Positions 20,110 to 29,369 of a stretch of DNA of 64,000 nucleotides are shown piece by piece. Source of the stretch: Obelidium mucronatum (taxonomy: Eukaryota; Chytridiomycota; Chytridiomycetes; Chytridiales; Chytriomycetaceae); NCBI GenBank assembly GCA_025765595.1, contig JAIVFH010000005.1, positions 648,743 to 712,742 on the forward strand, read 5' to 3'. Within the stretch, counting starts at the first letter, position 1; every line of letters starts with the position of its first letter. A program made the translations under genes and the position numbers. A model generated the notes under the pieces. That model saw only the letters and a list, made by a program, of their open reading frames with translations. It had not been told where the DNA came from and did no database searches.

Positions 20110-22342
20110 TTAGTCGCAAGAATGCGTCGGGCAACTTTTCTTCTTCTCAAACCAATCCTTGATGCCTGCAGACAAAGGTAAGTAATTAAATCAACCAAAC
20201 GCCACTTCACTCCAATACTCACAAGCTTCATGGAAAATACAAAAGCAATTCAAAGTAGACATGGGAACGCCCACTTCAAACTCCTCAAAGCAAATCTCGC
20301 ACTCTCTGTCACTCACTTCTCGGCATTTACTCACTAAAAAACACAGAAGAATGCAATTTAGAGACTTAAAAAACCAAGTTTTAAACAAACTCACCAATCC
20401 ATGTATTTCCGACAACCTTGGCCGGAGGCGGTTTCTTTACTGATGGCATTTCGTTCATTTGGATTCCTGAATAGTACATTTTTGCTGAAGTTTTCACTGG
20501 TGATGGCTCCTTCATCGCCCAAACAAACGCGTAAATGCTTTTCTTGGGCGGCTTGAGGCATAGTCACCAACTTTACGTTACACACTGGGCAATTCTCGTC
20601 AGGGTTATCGTCCACAGCAGGGGAAGGGTCAGCAATAATGGGTCCTCCGCAGAAATCGCTTGACCAGAAGATGTGTGAAGCCTTTGGAAATAGTCCGGAA
20701 GGCTTCTTTGTGGGGATATACGACTACCAATAGGCACTCCAGGTCGAGCATACTCCGGACCACGAATATACTCCAGGTACTCCTGCGTCATATTATTGAA
20801 TCTTGATGATGTGGCGGCTTGTTGCTCTGCGGTTTGACCTGGTGCTAGTGCGGCGTTTCTTGCTTCCACCAGTGCTCGTTTGGAAAAGCCGTGATGCAAT
20901 AAATCATGGTTCCTGACAGCGATATTTGCATCCGCCCGACCCGCTCCTATTAATGCATTCCGTCTTTCTTCCTGCAGTCTCATTTCATCCGCTGCAAGTC
21001 ACTACATTACTCGACCCTCCACCCAACAGTAAATGTTGCCTTAAATCATGATCATTTCCCATCTGCACCTGCTGCCGAAGAGTTAGCATTTGCTGGTAGT
21101 GCAGTTGAAGTTGTTGGGCTCGTTGCTGCTCCATTAACAACATCTCTTGATGATGTGTCTGCTGCTGCCGCTGGTGTTCTTGCTGTTGCAGTTGTAGCTG
21201 TAGCAGCTGATGCTGCCGCTGCCGCTCCTGCTGCTGCTGCTGCTGCTGTTCCCTCAATAATAATTGTTGTTGCTGCCTCTTACGAACTGCCGCTTGTAGC
21301 GCTTCAGATTTCCTCAATGCTTTGGCTCGACTTTCTTCGCGTTCTGCATGTAATCGTTCTAGAGCAGCTGTTCGAGCAGCAACTATATGTGCTGGAACAG
21401 CAGGTGCTGTTTCTCCCAGAGAAGCTAGCTTGTCTGGCCCGTTGTGCGTGAAGGGCGGTTTGGATATCGGCTGGAGTGAATTTTACTGGAGCTCCGTGAA
21501 GATGTGGATTATATCTTGAAGGAATTTTTTTACTGGATACCGACGACGGTGAGATTGGCGGCGAAGAGTCATCCAAATCCTGTCCAAATCGTTGAGGTTT
21601 ATCTTGCCGTCGTTGGGATGATGCATTGTTGACACTGCTGCTTCCTTGATCAACTGAAATAACACGAATACATGAGCAAATTCAACTGATTGAAGGAATG
21701 GTTTGAAAACTCTAACCTAAAACAGCGTTCAGTAATGCGGTATATTTGTGCATGTCAGGGGGGAATTGCTGACAACGACGATTCTGAAGACGACGACGAC
21801 GAAGAAGCTCTCTGAGAGGTTGCAGTTGTCCTCGGAATGGATGGACCCCCGTGGCTGGCAATCAGTCTCTTCCGTGCTTCCAGCTTCTTGAGTGCCTTTG
21901 CTGCGGCGACCGCCTTTTCAAGCTCCGCCCTGTCTCGCAGCGGCATTGTGTTCGTCCGCCCGCCGGTGGGCAGCGATGCGGTCCGAGGGCGCGCGGCCAA
22001 CGGCGGCATCGGCCGGCGCGGCGGCGGCGAACGTGAAGGCCGCCTGCGGAACTGCAGCTTCCGGCGCGCGCCGCAGTTCGCCGACGCGCGCGCGCTTCGC
22101 GGCGGCGGGCGCGCCGGCTTCGGCGGACAGCGGCGCGTGCGGCGGCGGCGGGCGGATGCGTCGGCGACACCAAGTCGACGACGGCGCGCCGCCGCTTCTG
22201 CGCCGCCGCGGGGAGTGCGCCGAAGGCGGGGAACGGCGGCGAGTCGGTCAGGTCGATGACGGGCTGGCGCAGGCGACGACGACGACGAGGAAGAAGAAGA
22301 AGAAGAAGAAGCGAGCATCGGCCGGTGTTGTCCGGGGTGCAT
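20110..22342 (-). CDS. RING-type E3 ligase-like protein with UBZ-like zinc finger and Gln-rich coiled coil
   Basis: The C-terminus is a RING-like finger (CEICFEEFEVG, then CFCIFHEACIKDWFEKKKSC), ending PTHSCD at 20110. Before it is a Rad18-type UBZ-like finger (CPVCNVKLV followed by HLRVC), then a charged region with DLLHHGFSKRALVEARNA, and a long Gln/Leu-rich coiled coil (21005-21280). The 5' part is very GC-rich; one frame reads ELEKAVAAAKALKKLEARKR and continues upstream to 22342 (or the ATG at 22318), while another frame in the same stretch holds VIDLTDSPP and AVVDLVSP. The exact first exon is not settled. Predicted to bind ubiquitin and promote ubiquitylation. It overlaps the 3' end of the acyltransferase gene. 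Confidence 0.65.
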
Positions 22343-23677
22343 CCAACTTTGTTGTTATTTCGTCAGCTGTCTTATCAAAACTGAACTGGCAAGCCACACC
22401 AGCTGCAACAGTTCCGCCTAGACTCACGACATCAAAAAAGGACGGAACAATCCGCACAACTAGTTTCTGTCCATCCCCTTTCTGGTTGCCTCCAAGCTGG
22501 CGAGTTTGCTGAAACAATTCCAGTTCGCTCTCCTTCCGCCTCCATCTTTTCTGTAACCACAAATCAAACCGCTCCTCTTGATTCTTTTCAACGTATCCGA
22601 TCCATTCTTCTCTCTCTACAAGCTGCATCCCGATGTGAACTCGTTCGGGAGGGCCTTTACCTTTGCTCCCATCTGGCAAATACACGTTCTTTGGGGAAAA
22701 CACCTTTTCTGGATATACATGCTTTGTCACATCTTGGGCTGGCTCGAAAGCCATGGTTACGTCTAATAAGGATTGCACTTGTCGAGATTCTTTTCCAGAA
22801 GTCAGCAGTTTGAGACAAGTCCATAGCGCTTTGTACCTGGGAATCAAAACTCTTGTTGGATTGTAAATTGAATTTGTTTGCGATCCGTGAATCGGGGAAA
22901 CTTAGCGATGTGAAATTGTGAATCAGTAGATTATTCGGTTCATAAGTAATGGCAACCAACGGCAAAGAACAAACCTCCTGCATCGCACACCAAATTATTC
23001 TTTTCCGAGAAACTTCTTGCTTTTTCCAATGTATCCGGTGATATTATGGTTCCTTCTGGAAATACGAACAACCAAAAGTATCCCATGCAGGAATCCCGAA
23101 TCTTTGATACTTGCTTCAAGAGGGCCCGTTCATCCTTCAGCCAATTTCTAGATACATAAATGAATGAAAAGAAGTGCATTCCCCATCCTTTGTTCCTTCT
23201 TTTTAGATTCCATGTTTTTAACTGCAAAAGTTTCCATCAAAACCAACCGAAAACGGGAACCCATTTTAAAGAGTCCTTAAGCATAATTCTGAAAGATCCA
23301 TGGTTGTTTCTATGCCAAGTCGCGAGCCAAAAGTACATCCAGTCGAGCTGAGTTTGATGGTTTGCCATGATCACGCATCGTTCGTATTGACTCCCCACCC
23401 GTTTTCTGGTCATGGGAGCTGACTGATACACTTCATTATCGTAAACAATCAGTTCTAAGGGCTTCCACGGTGACCAATGAGCAAGAACCAACACAGAAAC
23501 AAAGAGTCGTTGGGTGAACCAGTTATACGCAACAAAGGCTCTTCTGAATGGATTTGACGCAGTTTTGCTTCGAGTAATAAAGTCGTAAAAGTTTGACAAC
23601 GGAAGCAGAAGAAGTGATGGCGCCTGGATGACGTTGATGTGCAGTGATAAAACAACAAGAGTGAGAGGTCGCAGCAT
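22248..23677 (-). CDS. Lysophospholipid acyltransferase (LCLAT1/CST26/AGPAT-like)
   Basis: Three exons. Exon 1 starts MLRPLTLVVLSLHINVIQ with N-terminal membrane segments and has the acyltransferase motif I NHQTQLDWMYFW (H-x4-D present). Exon 2 (from about 23190) begins GWGMHFFSFIYVSRNW and contains motif III FVFPEGT. Exon 3 starts VLIPRYKALWTCL and carries the C-terminal acyltransferase domain (PPERVHIGMQLVEREEW) and a hydrophobic end. This is the arrangement of ER acyl-CoA lysophosphatidate, lysocardiolipin or lysophosphatidylinositol acyltransferases. The last residues run through a TTC repeat before the stop at 22248, which overlaps the start region of the downstream RING gene. Confidence 0.88.
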
Positions 23678-23753
23678 TATTGAATAAATACTATAATACT
23701 TTATTGTAAAATTAATATATTCTTTAAATTCAACTTTTCAAACTATTTACAAT

Positions 23754-24776
23754 TCATTTTGGGTCAAACTTTGGCGGGATACACGAATTCTCAAGAGTAA
23801 ATGTTCGAACAGGAATACTCCATTTGACATCTCCATTGAATCCATACAGCCACTCCAAATCGCTACTAAAGATCAAGTCCCATTGATTGTTGGTGTAATC
23901 TTGGTACTTGAACTTTACGGATCCCACCTTGTCCCTCCACGAAAAGTGCTCAAAAAGAGAAGGCTCGAATGGGATCTGGAGATCCACTGATATGTCATGC
24001 ATTTCTTGAATCTTTGATATTGCTTTCAGAACAAGGTCTTTGGCTGTGTCGTAGACCACGGCACCATGAAGCAAGTGTCCTCCCAGCCCCAGTCCTTTGT
24101 CGCCGGCAGCCAATAAAGCAGACCTAGCATCTATTGCAAGTTTTCCAACATCGCGGTGCAAGACATTCAGCCTCGCATACTGGTCTCGTCGATATATAAG
24201 AACCTGAACTTCCTTCTCAACAATGTCCTTCTCCCCCGACAGTTTGTTTTTCAGCTCTTCCAACCGCTCCACATCCTCTTTGAGCTTTGCCTTGCTTTGC
24301 TTAATCATCTTCTTTTCCCCTTCCAGAACAACTTTATCTTTCTCCAACCCTCTCTTCTCACCTTCCAATTTACGTTTTTCTTGAACAAGGGCCAGATGAA
24401 CCGTCTCGAGCCTCGCTTTACTTTCCTCCAAATCATGAATCGTCTTGAACCCATCTTGTACAGAATCCAATGTCCGCCCACTAATTGCTCCAACATGCAT
24501 CAACACCTCATCTCGAACCCCGACACGGATCTCCTCAAGTTCCTTGATATACCCGTTCAAGTCAGGTCCCCTTTTATTCAACTGTTTCCAGAATTTACGG
24601 AGAAAGTTCAAGGCGGCCCATTCTTGAAGAGCAGTTGTAATCTCGGCGACTTGCGATTGGTACCGTTCGATAGACCATTGGAGGAGTTGTTTCATTTCTT
24701 GGATTCCAGAGTGGGAAGGCGTGTGGCTGAGGCGATGGGATTCTTGGGATTCGGATATCGTTTTGTTGACGTTCAT
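23754..24776 (-). CDS. Orphan protein with central coiled coil
   Basis: A single 340-residue exon that I do not recognise. The N-terminus is Ser/His-rich, then helical (IQEMKQLLQWSIERYQSQVA). From residue about 115 to 210 there is a highly charged coiled coil (KRKLEGEKRGLEKDKVVLEG). The C-terminal 130 residues look globular and aromatic (FEHFSWRDKVGSVKFKYQDY, SSDLEWLYGFNGDVKWSI) and could be a beta-rich binding domain. It sits 127 bp downstream of another orphan on the same strand. No signal peptide or membrane segment. Open frame length and codon use support a real gene; function unknown. Confidence 0.7.
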   Translation of the reverse strand: MNVNKTISESQESHRLSHTPSHSGIQEMKQLLQWSIERYQSQVAEITTALQEWAALNFLRKFWKQLNKRGPDLNGYIKELEEIRVGVRDEVLMHVGAISGRTLDSVQDGFKTIHDLEESKARLETVHLALVQEKRKLEGEKRGLEKDKVVLEGEKKMIKQSKAKLKEDVERLEELKNKLSGEKDIVEKEVQVLIYRRDQYARLNVLHRDVGKLAIDARSALLAAGDKGLGLGGHLLHGAVVYDTAKDLVLKAISKIQEMHDISVDLQIPFEPSLFEHFSWRDKVGSVKFKYQDYTNNQWDLIFSSDLEWLYGFNGDVKWSIPVRTFTLENSCIPPKFDPK

Positions 24777-24903
24777 GAGGAGGATGAGGAATGATGAGGA
24801 TTCGGATAAGATTTTGTGGAATGACGATGTTATAGCTTTTTTTTTTGAACAGGGTTTTTTCTTAGTTCACATGAAGGGCAAAAGAATATTGAAGAAAAAA
24901 GGC

Positions 24904-25788
24904 TTACAAACCTTTGGATTTGGAGTAAACAGCGCCAAATGACTTTATAAACGGGCCTACGCTGTCGGGAACAAACGGAAGTGCTGCAATCAAAGTCCCC
25001 AACACTGAAAAGACTTGTTCTACAGCAACGCCTTCGACCCATTCCTCGAATTTGGCGCGATCAAACCCAACAGTCGTAACGTCAAAAACAATAGCAACCA
25101 GTCGATCATAATCGTTCTCCAAATCAGCAACCGCAGTTCGCTGAAGCAGCGAATAGTACAGGTCGAGTTCAGATTTTTCCTTATCAGTAAGCCAGCGTGG
25201 GGGGTTCTTTGTTCCAAACAGGGAAAACGCGTCGGTGATTTCAGGAGGAATAGGCTCTCCGAGTGCTTTGCAGCTGATTCGCGCGTTTTGGAGGCGGCTG
25301 ATTTGTTTTTTGAGGGCTTCCTCTTTTGATTTGGGGGGTTTCGGTTTCTTGCCTGGAATAGCGCTAGAGGGGTGTGGAGTGTACCGCTGTTGATCATAAT
25401 CTAGATCGTGGGGAGTTGCGGGAGGATTATGAGATGGAGCCGGTGGCGGTACACTAGCCGAGTTTTGTTTCTTGTGATTATTATTGTGATGGTTATTCGG
25501 GGTCCAAGAATCGACAATCTCTTGATGAGATTGCAACCACGCTGAACTCCACGCGATCCAAGTATCATCGATTTCTTTCAAGGTTTTGAACTTGTTGCAG
25601 CAGAGAGTGAGGATCCTTTCATAGTGCTGTATGAGGCTTGTTATTTTCTGTGTTTCTCGTTTGCTGTTCACGTGTGGCGTTTTTTGGGAATATGTGGGTA
25701 GTAGCGACTGATGTGAGGATTTTGTGGGGTGTGGTGTGGATTCTTCGGGGATGATTTGGTTGGGGCGGGTGTTTTTGGTTGAAGGCAT
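24904..25788 (-). CDS. Orphan protein, low-complexity N-terminus and helical C-terminus
   Basis: A single 294-residue exon. Start MPSTKNTRPNQIIPEES; Pro/His/Asn-rich linker (PNNHHNNNHKKQNSASVPP) in the middle; basic helix KPPKSKEEALKKQISRLQNA; C-terminal helical region with WLTDKEKSELDLYYSLLQRT and a hydrophobic stretch VEQVFSVLGTLIAALPFVP that could be one amphipathic or membrane segment. The stop codon falls inside GGTTTGTAAG, which resembles a splice donor, so continuation into a further exon cannot be ruled out. It is divergent from the Tim17-like gene with 162 bp between starts. Not recognised. Confidence 0.65.
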   Translation of the reverse strand: MPSTKNTRPNQIIPEESTPHPTKSSHQSLLPTYSQKTPHVNSKRETQKITSLIQHYERILTLCCNKFKTLKEIDDTWIAWSSAWLQSHQEIVDSWTPNNHHNNNHKKQNSASVPPPAPSHNPPATPHDLDYDQQRYTPHPSSAIPGKKPKPPKSKEEALKKQISRLQNARISCKALGEPIPPEITDAFSLFGTKNPPRWLTDKEKSELDLYYSLLQRTAVADLENDYDRLVAIVFDVTTVGFDRAKFEEWVEGVAVEQVFSVLGTLIAALPFVPDSVGPFIKSFGAVYSKSKGL

Positions 25789-25950
25789 CTTTTCCCTTTT
25801 TTTTTAACGCGTGATTTTCATGCGGCAATCTTCGTGGTCGTTAGGTCTTTAGACATCGTTCTGGCCAAATAGATATAACGAGTGTCCAATAAAAGGGCAG
25901 ACAACATGCAGACATCAATTATTGACACCTCAATCTTACATATAAAAAAA

Positions 25951-26691
25951 ATGACGAGTCACGAACGACCAACAGAACTTCAACTTGCCAAACACACACT
26001 GCTATACATTCTCACGCTTTCACCTTCAGCAGCCAAGATTCATGCAGACATTCTGACATCGTATTCACCGGGATTGTTGTGGACAACGCGGATGTCGCTG
26101 TACCTTGGATTAGCTGGCGCCAGCATGAACGGATACATTGTGGGGCGACAGAGAAGTCATCAGTTTCTTGGTGAGGAGCATCATACTCTTGTCCATGATG
26201 CTTCTGCTGATGCAAAGGATCGTTGCTCTTTTTCTTACAGCGGAAAACGCCCATCGGTTACCCAAAACTCATAAAGGCTGGTATGTGTACCATCGACATA
26301 AACAACTGGAGTCCATGAAATCGGCAATCTCGTGGCGTGGTGGTGGGAGCGGCTTTGTAAAGTTTTCTGGCATGGCTGCCGTGTTTTGTACAATGGAAAG
26401 CTTGTTGGAGCAGGAACTAACGAATGGGAAAGAATGCTGGGCGAATGCTTTGATTTCTGGTGGACTTGCGGGCGGGGCATTTGCTGGTGTTGGTGAGTTT
26501 TTCGATTTGGTTTAATGGAGGTGACATTTGACCGCCTTGATGTAGCTCGACTTTCGCTGCAATCTTCGAAATATGCTATTGCGATGGGTTTCGGAACTGG
26601 CTTTGCAATTGGGATTCTTCAAGATTTAGCTGCATATGCAACGGGGGTCTCAGTGAAGTATCCTGGAAGGTTGCGGGGAGGGGTCGGTTGA
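25951..26691 (+). CDS. Tim17-family membrane protein, TIMMDC1-like
   Basis: ATG at 25951 (MTSHERPTELQLAKHTLL). Three exons: intron 1 at 26171-26249 (GTGAGG...TTACAG) and intron 2 near 26490-26545. The protein has HKGWYVYHRHKQLESMKSAI, then glycine-rich helices SGFVKFSGMAAVFCTMESLL and ALISGGLAGGAFAG, then MGFGTGFAIGILQDLAAYA, which is the Tim17/22/23 fold pattern, and ends VSVKYPGRLRGGVG. The size (about 210 residues) and the WYVYHR...K region recall TIMMDC1, a mitochondrial complex I assembly factor. The Tim17-type call is moderate; the TIMMDC1 assignment is inference. Confidence 0.65.
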
Positions 26692-26933
26692 GTTTTGGAT
26701 ACCTGGATGGGATTGGGAACGTGGGATGGACGGGATCGGGGTTTTTCGGCGGCAGCATTGAGAAAAAACCATTTAAGTTGATTATTCTACTTGAAATAAT
26801 TTAGTTTTTTCCGGTTATGTGAGACACCTCTATTGTGATTGGTCGGTTATCCTTAATTTTTTTTATTCTTCAATTCCACAAGCGAAATCCATGAGCTGGG
26901 AACAAGGAGGCAAGCCAAATACTGAGCTTCTAG

Positions 26934-29213
26934 CAGCAGTCAATCTCACATTCTGATTTCGTAGTGGGCATCACCTTAGCACTCCTCAGTGGAACGTTCA
27001 TTGGCGCTTCAGTTGTCTTCACCAAAAAAGCACTCCTCGATATGAAGGCAAAGGGGCACGATATAGCCCAAGGAAGTCATGAGTACCTTCGAAGTCCGAT
27101 TTGGTGGGTTGGAATGACTCTGAGTAAGTGTGGCCACTGGCTGGACTCGAAACAAAACTCATTTCAAACTGACCACTGTTCCACAGCTGCGTTAGGAGAA
27201 GTCGCAAACTTTGGAGCCTATGCGTTTGTTCCTGCGATTCTTGTAACTCCGCTTGGTGCAATATCCGTAGTTATAAGGTGCCGTTGTTGTCACGCCACTT
27301 TTTTTTTTGTTTTTCGTTCCACTCATGTATTTGGGCAGTGCTGTACTGTCTGCGATATTCTTGAACGAGAAGCTGAATTTTTCTGGAATGGTTGGATGCG
27401 CCCAGTGTCTGATTGGTGCCGTGATTATTGTGCTTCATGCCCCAAGCCAAAGTTCGACAAACACAATTCCAGAGTTTTTTCATTGGGTTCTTCAACCAGG
27501 TGCAACTTTTCGAAGTTTTAATGTACTTTGTCAGCTGATTTTGACTGCAGTTTTCATTGTCTATAGTATATTTATTGCTGGGATTCTTGGGTATTTAGTC
27601 ATTTACGTGCAGCCGCGATACGCCCAACGCTCGCCTTTAGTGTATATTAGTATAAGCTCTCTGGGGGGCTCCTATTTGGTTTTGAGTACGCAAGGTAAAG
27701 AAGACAGGCCCCATCAGCAATTAGAACTAAATAATTCGGAAATAATGAACCCCAGGCTTCGGAACCTCTCTTGTATATTCCATTCGAAACTGGGGCACTG
27801 ATAATCAATTCCTTCAATGGCCCATGTATCCTCTCATTGGTTTTATGTCATTCTTTATTGTCTTTCAAGTACACTTCCTGAACAAGGCATTAGTCGTCGT
27901 ACAGTGCAGCTATTGTAACACCGATATATTACGTGTTTTTCACGACTGCTACCATGATGAGCACTGCATTTTTATTTCAAGGATTTCCTGTTGGTAGTTC
28001 TGTGAATGGAGTCAGCATCTTGTTTGGTTTCTTGACGATTGTTGGAGGAGTCGCTTTACTGTTTCAATACAGTCTAAAGCTGCAAGAAATTGCCAAACAT
28101 GCGGGAGATACTGTTGCGCGGATGGCCACTGCAGGACCAACCGCCAGTGTTGTTGGGGATACGGTTGTGAGTGATGCTGGATTAGTCTTGGCACCAAAAT
28201 CAGACAATCGAAGTGAAAGTGAACTCGATGGTACTAGTATGGTGGGTGGTTTGGACGAAGTGGAAAAGTACGCAAGTGCATCCAGAAATCAAGGGTCGTC
28301 AACGATGGTTGGAAGACCGGTGACAGCAGATGCTCCTTTGAATAATTCAAGTGGAATGACAATATCTGCAGCTAGTGAGGCTATCGGGAGAAACTCAGTG
28401 GGAGCTGGTGGAAGTACCAGTCAGAATGGTGGAAGTACCAGTCAGAATTTGCGAAACGCAATTACGATCGAAGAATCCCCCCGACAACCTGCATTTCGCC
28501 CTTCTCTGGTAATTGATGGAGACGGTGTCGATGAACGGGATGAAGTGACATCCATTTCTCATGCCCTGGTTCCTGGTTTGAAAATCATCAAAATGATGCC
28601 GTCCTTGCTGTCTGGAGGGACTCGTCTGGAGACTTTACCTGCGCATCAACCACCGCGGTCGTTTTCACTTGGAGCCGGTGCTCAAGCAAGTACAGCAGAA
28701 TCAGATACCAAATCAATGATGTCATGGATAAGGCGGAAGAGTACGCACAGTGCAGATTCTGGAAGCGAAGTAGATTTTCATCAGAACTCGCATCAGCGAA
28801 CGAAAGCGCCAAAGCAGAGTCATTCCTTGTATGAGTGGCCCAGTAATCGGGGTGGGGGTTCAGTTGTCACGAATGTATCAGCCCCATTGCCGCCGAAACC
28901 TGTTAATGGCTCAGTGACAACAGATGGCCAGCGTAAAGGCTCAAAGGGATCGTATCATATCTCATTTGCACCATCGCAGGATATTGTACAAGAGGAGTCT
29001 TTGAATGATGACGATGAAAACATTGTTACAGGTGCTCCCCGCGAGCCACCGCTATCGCCCAAATGGCTGTCCAGCAATGGTATTTCAAATGGTGGGCCGA
29101 CGAATGAATTGGGAATGGAGGCTATAATACCAGAGGGACTTTGCTCATCGCCAACGGATCAAGACGCGGAGCTGACTCCATTAGAGAAACAACCTGCAGA
29201 ATCTCAACTTTGA
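26934..29213 (+). CDS. NIPA-like (DUF803) magnesium transporter
   Basis: Several exons. The coding frame QQSISHSDFVVGITLALLSG follows a likely acceptor (CTGAGCTTCTAG, ending 26933); the first exon was not found, so the start is open. NIPA landmarks follow in order: TFIGASVVFTKKAL, AALGEVANFGAYAFVPAIL, TPLGAISV, YLGSAVLSAIFLNEKLN, GCAQCLIGAVIIVLHAP, and, after further introns, QVHFLNKAL and TPIYYVFFTTATMMSTAFLF. Between the last two blocks (about 27885-27905) the frame slips by one base with no usable intron. The C-terminal 380 residues are a disordered Ser/Gly-rich cytosolic tail with a repeated GGSTSQN unit. Likely Mg2+ transport; regulated tail inferred. Confidence 0.82.
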
Positions 29214-29369
29214 CCTGAAACCACAAATTGCAAAGAAATTGGCATAATTAAAAGTGAATATAACACAACACGAACTTTCCAGAACAAATCTGCCTTTCCA
29301 CCCACCAACCGATCACCACTCTGCGACAAACCATTGAGAATATTGTCTCATTCGAGAAATCTGCTCGCT

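Noticed and set aside
22657..22983. 108-codon minus-strand frame overlapping acyltransferase exon 3
   Set aside because: The other frame carries the acyltransferase C-terminal domain and joins exon 2 at proper splice sites.
24156..24794. 212-codon plus-strand frame
   Set aside because: Mirror of the charged coiled coil on the minus strand; Leu/Phe-rich as expected for its complement.
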